In this document: positions 24,201 through 39,372 of the stretch, piece after piece
Numbering within the stretch: position 1 is the stretch's first letter
How the letters are laid out: each line of letters begins with the position of its first letter
Translations under genes and position numbers: made by a program
Notes under the pieces: model-generated
Told to the model about the DNA's origin: nothing
What the model saw: only the letters and a program-made list of their open reading frames with translations
Databases searched by the model: none
From: Pipra filicauda
Lineage: Eukaryota > Chordata > Aves > Passeriformes > Pipridae
Length of the DNA: 64,000 nt
NCBI RefSeq assembly: GCF_003945595.2
Contig: NW_024104420.1
Location: 3,284,201-3,348,200 of the forward strand
Direction of reading: 5' to 3'

Positions 24201-27200
24201 ATATATTAGGAAAAATGTAAATAATATTAATAAATTAGAGAAATGCTGTGCTATTTTTAAAAAATAAGTTGTTGCACTATTTTCATGTAATAATTTTTTT
24301 CTCAAAATACCATATAATAACAAAACTGAAGTTAGTTTGCGAAAGATGTTGGGGTTGTGGCTGTGTTTCGCAATACTGCATCTTAGGTCTGTTATGTCAG
24401 TGAGTGGCACAGGCCTTTATGGTCAGGATAAAAAGTATTGCTCAGGTTTATATAAGCAAAAATCCTTAATCGCTGAGAATAAGTCTCTTTGAACAAAACC
24501 TGTCAACAAATGGAGAAGTGGCCTGAACTATCAAGATAAGGAGACAGAAGACTCTCTTATGGTTCTATATAAATACAGAGTGAGCAAGATCAGTTATGTG
24601 ATTTAAACATTCCCTCACTGTTGCACACACTCTCTCACAGGCTTTGCAAGAAATGCGATCCAAATGGAGAGCAGATATGGAGTAGGGTGGATACTGGGCA
24701 GATAAATATATTGCAGATTGGGACAATTTTAGAAAACTCAGGACACAGATAAAGGTTAAAGGCCTAAATTACAACACTCAATGCAGAAGCCTGGTATGAG
24801 GCTGAATTTTTGCAATATTTTTCTATCCATAACAGTCTGGAGCTCATAGTGAGGAAGTGAGTGAGTGGCTGCTTGTATTTAGTTGATGGCTGGGGTTACA
24901 CCATGACAAACTGTTCCAAGAACACCAACATTTAAATACTCCTGTATTTTGGTTTGCCAACTGGTTATTGCAGAAAAATGCAGTATTTAATATCCGTTTA
25001 ACCTAGGGGGAGAGAACACACTTTTTCTATGTTATGCTGATTGTCACCTGGTTAGGGCTTGGCTAAGCACTAGACTATTGCAGTGCTTGAGTAAAAAGTC
25101 ATGAAAGATCATAACTTCTTGAGTAACCTCTACAATGGGAACCTCACCTCCAAGATCAGTGTTGTGCATACCTGTAGACAGAGAGCCTCCAGGGCGCACA
25201 CTAGGCCTGTGATTTCTGATTTGCATGTAAAATAAAATTTTTGGATGACAGCAGTAGTGCTCAGAGGTAATTTTACATGCAAGGAGACCTGTTCAAGAAG
25301 TCAAGATTATCTTCTTGAGCACAAATAGTAGGAACAGTTAGATATATTTCTCAGTTAGATATATTTCATTTTTGGTTTTAATTTATTTTACTCTGACACT
25401 TTGTTCCAGGAGCCTTGCCAGTGTCCCAAGGATGCTTGAAGAGAATACATCTTTTCTGCCAGTCCTCGCCAGTGTGTACCTCTTCTTTTTCATAGCACCC
25501 TGAACAACTGAGGAGCGCAAATCCCTTCAGGGAAGTTCCTCCTCCTGCCTCCTAGGAGTAGGGGAAAGGGTGGTCAATTCTTGCATTGTTTGTGCCAACA
25601 TTTCTTTGAAATTCAGTGCATTCTCACTTTTCTGTCGTAGTATTTGGTGTCAACAAATTAAAAAGTATCAAGATATGTATAAAGAAAAAACTAATTTCAA
25701 TATCTAGAGCACAATCTAAAATTTTGTGGAAACGCTAGCAGGAAAAAATCTAGTTATAAAGTAAGCTTTCAAATGGATATGAGCCTTATAAAAGAGATCA
25801 GTGATAGCTGCTTGCTCTTCACTCAGCAATGTGAAGGTATTGTTTAATTATGGATCAAGTTCAGCCTTTAGCTTCTTGACCAGTGTCAATTATTCTTTCC
25901 ATTTTCTTCTGTGGGATCATGCTGAGCAGGGGTGATGCACAGGTAAAATTTGATATTATTCAACTGTGTATTCTCTAGAGAACATAAAAAGACTATAAAA
26001 GGAAGGAAGAGGAAATAAAAAAAATCCTTGAAGCGTTTTGAATGAAGAAAAAAGAATAGCAAGAACTCGGTCTAAAACAGTAAAGTACAACTCTCTTGAG
26101 GCAAGAGATTTGAGAAACATGGACAATATCCAGTCTTCTTAGGTACCTAAATTAAAAAATATAGAATTCTTTGATCAAAATATATAAAACTGAGCTTTTG
26201 TAATTCTAATGCTTTTGTTGTTGACCCAAAACAGTTTGCACCTGAATAAACCATTTTTAATTCTTTTTTGTTGGTGGTGGTTTTGGGGGTTTTTATGGAC
26301 AGTGTAACCTGAGTGGCAGACTGTGTAGCATATTTTGCTCTGAGATGGTCACATATGAGGCATTTGGAACATTGTTAGTCCTTGGAGTGCTGAAGGGATA
26401 GGGAAAACAAGGAGAATTTGCAATGTAAAACCATATTTTTTAAACAAAATTTTAACAACAAAATTTTAAAAAAACATTTTTAAACAAAATGTTTTAGCAA
26501 TTGTTGTTGTGGTTTCAAAGCTTTGCATTTATTGACAATTCAGGAAATCAATGTGGTATATCCAGATCACTCCTGTGAACAGCATCTTCTGAATAGAGAC
26601 AAGGTAAGAGCTAAAACTGATACTATGCACTTATCTCTGAACTTCACTGAATTTCCCTACATTACATTCAGTGCTTGTTTCTTCTGTGAGAATGTGGTTC
26701 AGCATGATTTCACTAGATGCGTTGGGTTCCTGTGAGATAAAATATTTTTAATAATGCTTTACTCCAGATATATTTTTATTAGTATAAGTGCAAGAAAAGA
26801 ACAAATTAGCAGCAGTTTCTGTATTTTAACCACAAGTAAGTAGTACCTTTTTTATAGACTTGAACCAAAGCCAGTAAGGCTTGATTAAAACTGTCAGCTT
26901 TGCCTGAACAACTGACAACACTGTACTGAGAGCAACTGAGTAAAAGCTGCATATAGGTCACTAAAGCTGCTAAGCAGATGTATCTAGCTATATGTCTTGC
27001 ATAGTTCATATACCATTTTGTCCTCCTGAAAATAATTGGTGGTAAACAAAAATAGCAACCTAGACTAATAAAACACCAATTTCTACCTATACAGGACAGC
27101 AGGAATTGTGTCTTTTCTATCGCATTTGTGTGCTATTCTTTAGCTCACTTTGTGATTGTATTATGTTGAAAACTCCTGAGAGTTTAGATGAAAACATGGT

Positions 27201-30200
27201 CAAAATGTCCAGCATCCACTGTGCAGTGTACACAGTCATGATAACGAACTCATTAGTAAAATAAGAATTCATAATTACAGTGATTACCACAGTATAACAG
27301 TCATTCAGTGATGCAAATCCTGAGAAAAGGATCAATATTTTAAACGTGGGATGACATGATGCATGACATGAGGAAGCTTAAAAATCTACTCTAAACAGCA
27401 AGCTCTACCTTCATCTGTAGCCTCTGTCTTTCAAGCCACAGTGTAAACATGAAGATACCACTGGAGCCTAAGAAAGCAGAAATGACTGCTGGAATTCCTG
27501 CCTTCAGTTTCAAAATGTAAAATTCCAGAGATGTTCTTCATAGCTGTATATTTTTTCACTAACAACCCATTGTATACTTTGCAAGTCACTCAAAATGTTT
27601 TGGTTACTTGAAGAGGACTATATCTTACTTTGTTGTCAACAATAGCAACAATTCCACAAGGGTTTTTTTCTGTTTTGTTATTACATCAAAAAGTGTGACT
27701 AATCCAGCCTAACAAATACGAGCCTAGTAGAGGTAAATCCAGAGGCAAAATTTTCACTGCAAGGTATAAATTACTTCTGCAACATCCTTATTTTGGGGTG
27801 GCTCTGACTGATGTAGTTACAACTCACTTTCTCTACCTATCTACCACCCAACATAGACAAGCTGCTGTGAAATGCATGTAGCTTAGACTATTGACAAATA
27901 GGTCAGTTATTATTTCCTATTCAAAACTCAGTTGTCCAAGGAGAAGTGCGTGAGTGGAGATGGTTCTTGCTGGAAGCTCAAGTGTCTGAGTAAATGTCAC
28001 AACTTTCTCTGTAGAGATGTAATTAGTCATCTTAACATTTCAAAGATGGAAACTAGTTCAATTTTTTTGCCGTCCTAACATGCATACATTTGCTAAATTT
28101 ATTGCCACTTAGGGTATATCTGTTCCGCAATCCAAAGGGTGACTGCTGATGAGTCAGACATATTTAACTTATCTTTTAGAGGAAAGAAAGATGACAGACG
28201 TGACATCAATCTTTAAAGGTGCTTCAAGGGTAATCCTGAAAATTATGTAATTGAAAGTCAAACTTCAGATCACCAAAATTTGTTTCCAGAAAGCTGACAA
28301 AAAAGAACTATTGATCACTGGGATCAATATGACATATTGGGAAATAAATTATTACTTTTGTAGCTGGAAATCATCACTAGTATAGCCACTAGATTTATCA
28401 GAGTAAATCACCTCATACATATGAGTAAGCATGAGATAGCTAATACCATGTAGCTGAAGTTTTAAATAAGCTTTCAGTCTTGATCCTTATCAAAGGTCGG
28501 TTCCAGAGGTGTTACAGGATAGAAGACAAGCCTAAGAAATAAAAATGTATAAAAAATAGGAAATAAAATATAGAAACAAATGGTCATTTTTTTCAAGGCA
28601 GAGGATATCAGACAAGTTTGTTACTGAGATCTATGCATTTTGCATATGTATAAATAACCAGGAAAAGAAGACAGACAGGTGACAGACCTTCCTGACATTA
28701 GAGGCATGAAATGTATACCATACAGAAAGAAAAAACTTGCCAGATGCTTTTTCTTGAAAATAATATGACTGAGGGGGTATAAATGCAGTTAGTAAAATTA
28801 CAGATATGGAATAATTCCAACAAAATTATTGAGAAGCAAGTTTGACAATCATCCAAACAAGAATACAGTTGCTTCTCAGCATTCCAAGGAACATATTCAA
28901 GTTTTACCTACAAAAGCAAGGTCCTCATGTGCAGACTCAATCAAAATTGTAATTAAATTCTCCTTAGCTGAGGGACACAGAAGGAAAATCTAGAATTTTT
29001 TTCACCTGATTAAGTATATGAAAGAAGTTACAACTACCATGGGGAGTGCTGCAACCACCTCTGCGATTTCCCCTTGGTCTTAAAAGAGTAACATTAGCAA
29101 AATACACTTATAGGGACTGGCTGCATCACCACTTCTCCCCAGTAGTTATCTCTGCATCCTGCCCCATACTTTTACAGACCAAGGACAGATATGTGCTTTG
29201 AGGGACTGCCTGCTGGCTGGGTTGAGACGCATTTGGCATTGTTGATTTATCCCAGTAATATTTCTGTCAAGTCCCACAGCTCAGCTTCCACCATCTGAAT
29301 GCAAAAAATGAATCAAGACCATTAAGTTTCTCCAATAAGATTAGAAAAAAAAGCAAAAAAGAGGATTAAATGTCTAATAATACCATGGAGAAATATAAAC
29401 TCAGGATTGGGGAAACTTCTTCCAGCTTGTTGGAAAATCTTGTATTAATATGTGGCCTTAACAACTTCTTTTGTACTCCAGTGCTATAAAAGAAGTGAAG
29501 CACTTACTGACCAGTACCTAAAGAAATGACAAAAAGGTAAATGTTTCTCTGTACACTACGTATCGACCATCTGTAACTCATACCACCCTTTTCCTTTTTG
29601 AAGGACTAAGACCTCTATCTTTCCATTTCGCCTTTCTTTAGAGCAAGCCAAATGTCTCATGGAGCTATCAGCAGGGTCTATTTTTCCTGGCTTGGATGCA
29701 AACCTCCAGTTATTAATATGAAAGTGAGCTCTGCTAGCTGACAACTTGAGATAAAGTAAATTGGAAGTGACATAAAGGAGCGTGTGGGTGTTAATGTGCG
29801 TCACCAACGTTCTTTTCTGACATCCTGAAAGGTCTCGTCTGTATGGCCGACACAAGCAACCTTTACCAGTGACCCTGTGCTATTAGAGGGTAGGCACTCT
29901 CATTGATTTGTAAAAGTGACAGATGTTGCATGTGGTTGTAAATTAGCCATGTGAAGCCAGTCTCCAGAGATTTCCAAACGTCTTTTTTCCTTTGCAATGA
30001 TTTGTGTTCTTCCATTCTCCAAGCCGCATGAAGCAAAGCACTTAACTCTTTCACAAGTCATCTTGTTGTACTTCACTTTTTTTCTGTTTGGGTTGGGTTT
30101 TTTTCCCTTCTCCCACCTTCCCTCAGCTATCATGATTCATAAGGCAAAACTTCTTCTTGGTTGTTTCTTAAGGGACTTTTCCTTTTCTCATCATAATATT

Positions 30201-33200
30201 TCTGAAAAAAAGTTACCAAATTCACATCAGGATAAGCTGAAATGTCTTTCAAACCCTTAAGACCTATCTTTTATTTACAAATGTGTATAGATGTATGTAT
30301 GCATAAAAATGTTCTTTAGCTTTTGCATATAACATAATATCTGTTCTGGTGAAGACTTAAGTGAGGGCTTTGTTAACTGAACTACAGTCCCTGCTCACAT
30401 ACACTTACAGATATGTACTGCGTGAGCTTCCAACTGTCTTTATTCCTTCTGCAGAAACCCGGCTCTGACAGAGTTGCACAACTTGGGACAAGGCCAAGTC
30501 ATCTTATACAGCAACAGTTGTATAAGATGATATCAGGAAATGAATGATATCAGGAAATAAATGCTATTCCTAGGCTCAATCACATAGTTTTCTTCAGTCT
30601 TGTAATAGGTATATACTCTGATTGCATGAAATTAAGACTTATGGTTGACCTGGAACAATTACGTGGTCCACCCCCACCAGGCAGGCATTAGTTAGAGCAC
30701 ACAAGTTGCCTTCTGTGTTTAGTCTTTTCATGGAATTCCAATCATGACTTTGTAATGCTGATTTTAGATATGCACTTGCATTGTAATTTATTTGCTACAA
30801 TAAATCTGCAGATTAGCTAAATAATCAACCTTCTAATAATCAAATTTAGGGTATCTAAGTATTTATAAGAAGTATCTACATGCCACTACTACAAAACCAA
30901 ACACAAAGCAAAACAAAAACATGTCAAGACAAATTATTCCCTGGACTAAATGTCACCAGCTGTAAAAAGCACCATGACAAAATGTGCAGGTTAAAAGGTC
31001 ACGACCCCATAAAACTACTATTTTAACTCCTTATCCTAAATCACTTCCAATTATGTATGGTAAGGTCTTTCCATTTTGAAGTAGAAAATACTTTTTTCTG
31101 AGAACTTCAAGCTGGACTTTCAGCATGGATACAGAGGTGAAAGGTTCAGAGTTTTAGCTGCTAAACCGCCAAATGTCTGTCCTCTCCTCTATTTTCCTTC
31201 CTTTTGAACTTATTAGCAACAATAATTTCTAGAGAGTATTCACTCTGTGGAGAGAGCTTGTGCAGCAGCCATAGTAGACTCTCTGAAACTGCCTTCCAGG
31301 CTCTATAGGTTTCCGTCAGTTTTGACTACCATCATTGTTTTTAGCTTTAGCCAAATGCATATAGGTACTGCTTTAAGACAGAGGTGGTTGAGGCTGGTGG
31401 TTGGTCCTTAAAGATGACTTTAGGGTGGCTAGGGGGGTTCTATTAATCTACAAAGTTTTTTCCTTTGCAGCTGCCATGTGTTCACTACTCAGTCTTACCG
31501 CACTGAGATCATACTCCAGTGCCTACCCAGACCACCTTGATGTTATCACATGCGACTCCATCTCAGAGGTTGCTGAGGCAAAATCACTTCCTGAGAGAAA
31601 GAGGAACAATTGTAAAAATTACAGGACTCTTTAGTGAAAATTTAGTACCAAGTTACACTACCATAATATTCACAGTTGAAATCACTGTCTTATCAAACTG
31701 CCAAATCTCAGGTCAAAGAGTTAATGTTTTATGTGTTCAGAACTGCTGTTTGGAGTGATTTTGGAAGGCTAGGTTAACACTGTAAGGGATTGGCAAGGGT
31801 TTAAAATTTTTAAGTTGTGTGTTTTCTGGGTTCCCCCCCCACCCCCCCGATAGACCATAAATGTTTTATAATTGTTCATTTTAAACCCATTTCCTGGTCA
31901 ATCATTCTGAAACTACTCATTCTCACCCTTTAGTAAAGTCCAAAATTGAGTGTTACTATGGAAACTGCTACAGATGTAACAGCTGCAATTCACAAGAAAG
32001 AGAAAGAAGAAAATGGATGAAGAAGTGTCACTTTCATTATGCAAAATTCATAGCTATGTATGAATTACATGCTGTGTATAAGATTCTTTGTGAACCCAAA
32101 ACATTAGAAAGGTCACCCTAGCATTAGAGGAAATTATTCCCAAGTCAGTAAATGAATTGCTTTCAAAATTCTTATGTAAAAAAAGAACTATTTATAATAT
32201 TTCTTTATAAAGTCCATCTGTCTTTCATACAAGAAAAAAAACACTTATTTTTTTCTTTTTAAAATGTTTTTAGCTTGTAATATGGTTTTGGGTTCTTTTT
32301 TTCTGTTGTTAGCAAACAGAAAAGTTGATCCTAGATTTCTTTAGGTCCTAAGCTGCTTTAAGCACAACAGACAAGCCAGCAGTGTTTGCATATTTGAAGG
32401 TATTTTCCCCTACTCTCTTGAATACATCTGTATATTCAGCAAAACAAAGTAGGGCTATGAAAACCCAAAAGAATAGAAAGAGTGTAGTAAACAAAGCAGT
32501 GAAAGCATGTACCCAGCCTGTTTCTCTGATCAGCTACAATATTTTTATACCCCCATAAATTCCATTGGCTGCAGGCAGGTTTTTGCAGATGTGGCCTGGA
32601 GAACCTTAAAGAGGGGAGGGAGAACCAGGTCTTTTGTCTAGTGCTCAGAAGCCATTAATTATTTAGGAGCAAAATTATGTGACATTTTTCTTTCAATTAT
32701 GCTGTTTAACAAGGTTTGGGAGTTAATACTGACCAGGAGATGTTTTATACAAGATATGTTGTAAAATACTCTGCTCTCTGTAGAATATATATCCCTTGGC
32801 TCTCAATTAATGACTGCAGCTATGCAGCTGCACTAAACTGACTAATCTCACTTGACTGGATCTGAAAGCACCTCTGTTTTTTTTAATAGATTTTTTTTGC
32901 TCTTCTCTAAGTATTTTGAGAAGATCTGTTTGTTCTGGACACACAGTAATATAAATTTGTCAAATCTGTCAGAAGACTTGGCTCTTGAATACAATTCTTC
33001 AAAGAGAGAAGTGTGTAAAACTAGAAGGCATGCTGTTTATTGTTACTATGGGGACTGTGTGATCTTGTGCCTGACAAAGATCTGTTTAAGATGTAAGAGT
33101 GGTGCTGTGAGCCTGTATCCAACATCATCCTTATTGTTTGTCATCCAGCAGTTTAATCCTCAGCTTGGAAATTCACTCTTGTCTTTTGCCCTTGACTTCA

Positions 33201-36200
33201 CAGTTCAACACAAGGGACTGACTACATTTCCAAGTTGTGCATTTTACACATTACAAACAGTAAACAACCCTTTAAATATTAAGACATCCACTGAGGGGTG
33301 CATCAGATGTAAAGAGGAAATCCTTAACAAGTATATTTTGAACTAAGTCTTATTTCCACATGAAGCTCTACCTGGCATCACAGCTTCTAATAAACAGTAA
33401 TGACTGACTCACTGGAAAAATCAGTGCAAATGCAAATAGAAATGCAGTTTCTGGATCTGACAATCACCTGCCCCTTTTACAGCTTCATTATTTGATATTT
33501 GCTAACTTGATCACAAATTGTGCCACTCATTTGAGAAATAAGGTCATTCCTTCCTTCAAAATTTGGGTTTTTTTTACTTTTGTGTCCAACTATTTTTGCA
33601 AACAACACCACTATACTTATCTGACAGGTTTTGTTGTCTTTTCTTCAACCTCAGGAGCAGTAAAACATGCAGCATATGAGTTGCAGTGCTGTCCATTTGC
33701 GTCATTGCCTATTGTTCACTTATGTTCTACCACAGATTTCAGATCAACACTGAAAAATCAATCCTGACACCATCCAACCTAGTATTTCTTGATGTTCTGG
33801 TAACCAGAGAGGCTACAATTTCAGGGAAGCATTAAAATCTGTGAAGAATATATGTCTGCAGCTCTGTTCAAACCATTTATCTTTTGTAGATAATAATCCA
33901 GTCTATTCAAAAAGACTTCTGAAAATCTTTAATCTCTGTTACTTGTTTGGTTTTTTTTTTTCCACTCTTCTGTCACTTGGAGTCCTTAACAGTCAGAGTG
34001 ATTGCTTGAGAATGTTGCTTTACCTTTGAGTCATGATACATTATACATATTGGTCAAATACCGGATTAAGTGACAAAATGGAGGAACTGGACAGATTAAT
34101 GTGATTCAGCAAAGCCAGAGAAAACTAATTCTTTACAAATTCAATATCTCCTTATCACACTGATTCAAAGTTATTTGGAGCCTGAACTACAACATAATTT
34201 GTAGAACTGAGATTTCTGGAGAAGCTGTTTAATAGAGTGATTCATACGGCATTTGGAGTTGCCCACATTAAGAATTTGTGCATGCTGTTTGTTCTGATAC
34301 TTCTCCATGGACTGCATCCCACCTCCTGCACTTTAACTAGAGAGGCACTTACACTTACACACATACAAAATTGTTGAATCCATGTATTCAGTTAAAGCTG
34401 GTTGTTACCTCAGATCGCCCCTGAAAACATGTCCCATAGAGAGAGGTGCACCACAGAGCTTGCAGCCACAGGAGGAGGTAGCCAGGAGGAGGCTTGTAGT
34501 TTCCTTTTTGCTGGTCCAGGGCCTGAAGAGGTCCTCAGCATACCTACAATACCCTAGGAGCATACCTATATTCCAATATTCTGTATGCACCATGATCCAC
34601 TCTGATATCCAGGAGAGGCAGCATGGCCCTCCTTGCTTACTGCCTGACTCCAAGCAAGCCCTTTTCACTAGACCTTCCCTGCCACAAGGAATTTCTTCAC
34701 AATTCTTCTAAAAAGAGGCATTTTAGGATCCTTTCCTTGAATTCTGATCCTTTCATCCCTAAGAAAAGGTGAACATGGAATGTGAATTTTGCCTTAAGAG
34801 TTGCAGCATCCTGCCCCTACATGATCCAAAGCAAAAATTCTCACCTCAGAAACAAGCGTAAACAACCAGCTCTTTCAAGACTTATATTTGGAAAGCAAAG
34901 CTCGATTTCCTCTTTCTCAAATGAAATCACAATACATTCTTATCTTTTTCCAACCTGAGGAATTTATGAGCAACTCACAGCATGGCAGATGATCTATCAG
35001 CAAAGGCCCTGTGAAATCATCTCAGTCCCTCTAGAAATATGTCAGACATAAGTTTCCCTTGGAGTATTAGGAGCATTGTTTCCTTTCTTTAAGAAATAAT
35101 GATTTTTATTTTTTCAGTAACAAATTAGAAATACAAAAGAACATTTCAACAACCAGCTGGTCTAGATAATAATCCTTTCTTCACTTTTACTGTTATCTTC
35201 CTTAAAAATAGAGATGTAAAATGAGGCCACAATTCCTCTTAGGTATGTGATCAGAACTATAGAGCATGACATTTCACACAGAAGTGGCTTTGCAAACATT
35301 TATGTAATTCAACATGAAAAATTTCCATTATCCCAGAGGAATTTTATGTAAGAGTGTAATCTCAAGTGCATGAAATAAGCAAAAATTACATGGAAATTTT
35401 TCCCCCAGTAAATTTTTCACTTTAAAATATCCTCTCTCTTTTAAAAGTCTCTGTTAAAAACAAAATGTTATGAAGACAGAAATAAATGCATGTGTAATAG
35501 TCATGGTTTAGGTATTTAGCTTACCTTATATTTATGAATTATTGGGCTATTTTATTTTGCAATACATGGTGAATAATTGATCTACATCCATGCTTCTAGC
35601 AATTTTTTCCACATTCTCTGTACTTGTTGTTTTATTTCCTTTTCAAAGAAAAACCAGCAAGGAATTGATTTAGATACTTCAGCTATGGCTACGCACAGTT
35701 TTACCTAGGATGTATTTCAGAGCCCCCACACTTTTTTGTTTAAAAAGACTGTGTTTCTATTTGAAAAATAACATACTTTGCTGTAAAGGCAGCTTTCTTC
35801 ACTATAACCATTCTTGTCTCTGTCAATACCATAGAAAAGCACCTGTAAAATTCTCTTATCTTCACAAACATAACAAGAAATACTTATACCGTTTGACATA
35901 GTGTGACAGTCAGGAAAAATGGAGGTTTATACAGTAAACCCAGCTGAGCTACATATCCATACCCATCCTGTGAAATACACCTCAGTATGGAAAACAATGT
36001 CTATTTATTTTAATGATGCTGGCTTTAGGAAGATCTCACTGCTTATTAATGTCCTCTTATTCTCCTTCATAAAAAAGATAAACTGCAAATGTTATTAAAA
36101 GTTGTTGCTGAAATTGTATTACTATTAAAAACAACCAAGTAATTTTGATATATATAAAATAAAGATGAGATGATGGAGCATGTAAACTCATCAGAAATAA

Positions 36201-38240
36201 TCTCAAAATGAATTTAGAATATCCAGAAATACTGGAATCCAAAATTAAGAGCAATGCTTTGATTTTCAACTGGTCTACACTTTACAATACCAATAAATCT
36301 TTGGTCATCCTTTAGACTTTAAAACTACATAAATTAAAATAAATTAAAAAAAAAGGCCATAATTGTGGTCTTTCTTATGGGATTAGAAAAGTCAAATAGG
36401 TGAAGAGAATGCCATTCAACCGGGAAACACATATGACACGACACAACCTAGGGAGCATAAGTGGGAAAAAACAAGAGGAATTTGATGCAATTGCTGTTTC
36501 TGAGAAACAGAACAACTGTAGGAATAATATATGAAGTCCTCATGAGAGAATTAATATTTAGCAGCAAAGTTGGAAGCATATCTGACCTCTGATATAACTT
36601 GATGCCTTATTTACCAACATAGAAAACAAGAGTTTTCTCAAGAGAACACCTCCATGACTCTCCAGATCTTTATAAAGCCAACCTCCTATGAAAACAGATT
36701 ATCATGTGTACAGACACTCCAGCAACTGTCTATCTTCAAAATAAATAAAATAAATATTTGGAGGGTTTGTTTCTAAAGGCAATAATCTGTTTCTTTCCAT
36801 CACAAGGCAACCTGTTGCTACATCTGTTTTAGATTACAGTGTTGCTTTCAAAAAGTTACAGCACTGGTTTAAACTTTGAGATAATGGAGCTTTTGAAATT
36901 AATCTAATGTTTAGGGAAACAAATCATTACATAAATTCAAATTTCCTTTGAAGAAATATTCTATTTTTTTTCTGCAAAAGTAGTGCACAGTATTAGTAGG
37001 TATGATTTCCTGGCGCTAAAAGATAGTAATTTTACAGAAATGTGTATTTTTTTATTTATCGATCAGAAGCCTAATTTAGTCATTGGAAGCCTATCTCCAA
37101 AGCAAAGTTAGTATTAGAACCACATCAGCATCAGTTTTGAAACACTTCTCGACTACCAAGCCACTAAATGTTAATCCATTTAATCATTGCTTCGCATATA
37201 TAACTTACAGGGAATTCCAAGTGAGAATTAGTGCTTGTTTATAATGAAAAAAATCTGATAGGAAAACTCAGGAATTATAGACAACACATATTTTTTTTAA
37301 ATGGAAAACATTTTCCATAGCTGTCTCTATATAACTGGAAGAGCTTATGGCTGCAGAAATCTAACTACGTGGTTCACTTACAGATAAAAAACCCCACAAA
37401 GTAATGATCTGCTTGGCAGCAATGTTATGAAGCCTTTTACTGCACTTGTCAGACATCATGATTCATGACAGACAGCAGAAAGGATACATGAATACTGTGT
37501 TATTGTGGGCTGAAAACAGATTAAAGTATTTAGATGGTTTTTATGTCCAGTCACATGCTGGTTACACTATACATCAATGCCAGCTTTAGGACATTGTAGG
37601 GGTGCTATGCTAGACTCAATGAGAAATCTCTAAACATGAAAAGCTGTTCCTATAAAGTCTATTAATTATGAAGGTGACAGGTAATCTTCACTTGGGTTCA
37701 ACTCACATTTTACAAAAAATATAGGTTTAGTACCATAAGTTTTCTATTTACATTAAGAAGGGAATGAACAGGTTCTCTATAAAATACAAATTTCCTCTCT
37801 TTACCAGTATGACACAAAAGGGACAAAAGTATGACACAGTCTGGCAGCTCTGATTTTTTGCCCACTGTGTTCACAGAAGTTCAGCACCTCAAGCATGCTG
37901 GACATGCTAGATCAGGGACACTGACTTCTGACTGAAAGGTTATGGGGCAATGCACTCCAGTCTGCCCTACTCTGCTGAAGCTGGTGGAAGGCACACACAT
38001 AGCAGGGATGGCCCAGAGCCTTTCAGGAAGGGTGAACTTCAAGTCACATCTGTTTTGAGCATCCTTTGAACACAATCTTTTTCACATTTTCCTTGTCTAT
38101 TACTAAAATTCAGCATTTTTCAGCGTCATAAAATAGGTCCAGGATCTGAATGTAACGAGCATGACCCAAACCTCTGTGTATGAATTCCTGACTTAAAAAG
38201 GAAGTGGGTTTTTTAAATTGCCTAAAAAGGAGAGAAGCAA
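21250..38240. other. Long unique AT-rich stretch, no gene supported
   Basis: This 17-kb span has no recognisable transposon body, no exon series with splice sites in frame, and no RNA gene that I can support. The longest frame (32852-33346, plus, 164 codons) has no family motif and a chance-like composition. Small notable items are the hairpin with tandem duplication at 30499-30560 and simple T/G-rich or C-rich tracts (26260-26300, 31832-31850). A GC-richer patch at 34400-34690 has no identified content. Confidence 0.55.
30499..30560. repeat. 12-bp perfect hairpin plus 17-bp tandem duplication
   Basis: TCATCTTATACA (30499-30510) and TGTATAAGATGA (30519-30530) are perfect inverted copies around the 8-base loop GCAACAGT. 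The right arm runs into two tandem 17-bp units starting ATGATATCAGGAAAT (30527-30543 and 30544-30560), which differ at one base. It could be a tiny palindromic transposon remnant or a replication-slippage product. Nothing shows that it is expressed. Confidence 0.85.
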
Positions 38241-38244
38241 CAAT

Positions 38245-38490
38245 GTCTCTCTGAAAGAATGATTGAGGCTGGCAGGGACCTCTGAATGTCACCTGTTCCG
38301 GACCCTCTGCTCCAGAAGAACCACTGAAAGCCCTGAACCATGTCCAGACAGTTTTTCCATATCTTCAGGATGTGAGACTCCATAATTTCTCTGGACAACC
38401 CGAATCAGTGCCCAGTCACTCACAGGGAAAAGTGTTTCCTGATATTCAGGAGGAACATCCTTGTCAGAGCCCGGTATTCTCTAACCAGGT
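38245..38490 (-). mobile_element. CR1 LINE 3' fragment, diverged
   Basis: This is a minus-strand CR1 tail. Recognisable CR1 words on the plus strand are GGCTGGCAGGGACCTCTGAA, GAACCATGTCCAGACAG, GAGACTCCATAATTTCTCTG and AAGTGTTTCCTGATATTCAG. It is more diverged than the other copies, and the terminal repeat is eroded, so it is an old insertion. Confidence 0.88.
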
Positions 38491-39289
38491 TCTTTTCGAT
38501 ATTACCTAAATGGAATGTGTAATATTTAATAGTATATTTACTTACTTGAAGATACTTGATGTTACATGATGCTTCTGCTTTAGCAGACTGGTACAAAATA
38601 TATTACATAGCACAGTACAAATGTAAGTTATACTTAGTAAAATATAGTTAGCAACTGCAACAAACAGTTTAATCACCATGACAATGTGAACCCCATTACT
38701 AGCCTCCCTAATATGCTCATCATGATACTGGGCATACTCAATTTCTGAGAAGGCCTCTGTGGGCTGAAAGCATCTCAAACCTGTTGCTAAGGAATTCTTT
38801 CATTAGTTGTTCAGTGTTAATGTTGGGCTGAGCCAGTTGTTCTCTCTCCCCATGCTGGCCTGCCTGAGTCAGGGAGACCTTCATGATCTTTGAATGAACT
38901 GAGGGAAAAAAATTTCCACCACTATACCGTCACCAATTGGGCATTGATAGCCATTTATCTATAACAAAGGCCACTCCCTTGGTATTGGGATCAAGTCAGC
39001 TTCTTTGCAATACCTGTGGTCAGTTCCAGGCTGCCTTTTTTCCCTGAGTTTTATGAGCACATTACTCTGGCCCATCTCCTCTGAGCCTTCTTCCATGGCA
39101 AGTCAGTCACAGTGGCAATGCATAGAAAGTGAGAAGTTGAGGTAGGGCACCCCTGTGAACACCTCAGCATTGTGGAACCCCCTCTTCCCTCAGGAGACTT
39201 CAGTACTGTGTATGATATGGGACGCTCTGAAGTGCAGAGGGACACAAAACACAGGTGTCAACTTATATCTTAAATGTTAGTAAAGCTTG

Positions 39290-39372
39290 ATTTATTTCTT
39301 GGTTTTGGGGTTTTTTTTGTGGTTTTGTTGTTCATTTGTTTGTTTTGTTTTGTTTTGTTTTTTGTTTAGGTT
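39290..39372. repeat. T/G-rich low-complexity tract (TTTTG)n
   Basis: GGTTTTGGGG is followed by repeated TTTG and TTTTG units and then a poly-T run. Such tracts are common in bird DNA and carry no coding signal. The frame across it (39287-39493) is low complexity only. Confidence 0.9.

Noticed and set aside
32852..33346. 164-codon plus-strand frame, the longest outside repeats
   Set aside because: It has no recognisable motif, an AT-driven composition, and no splice or promoter context. A frame of this length is expected about once by chance in 64 kb of AT-rich DNA read in six frames.
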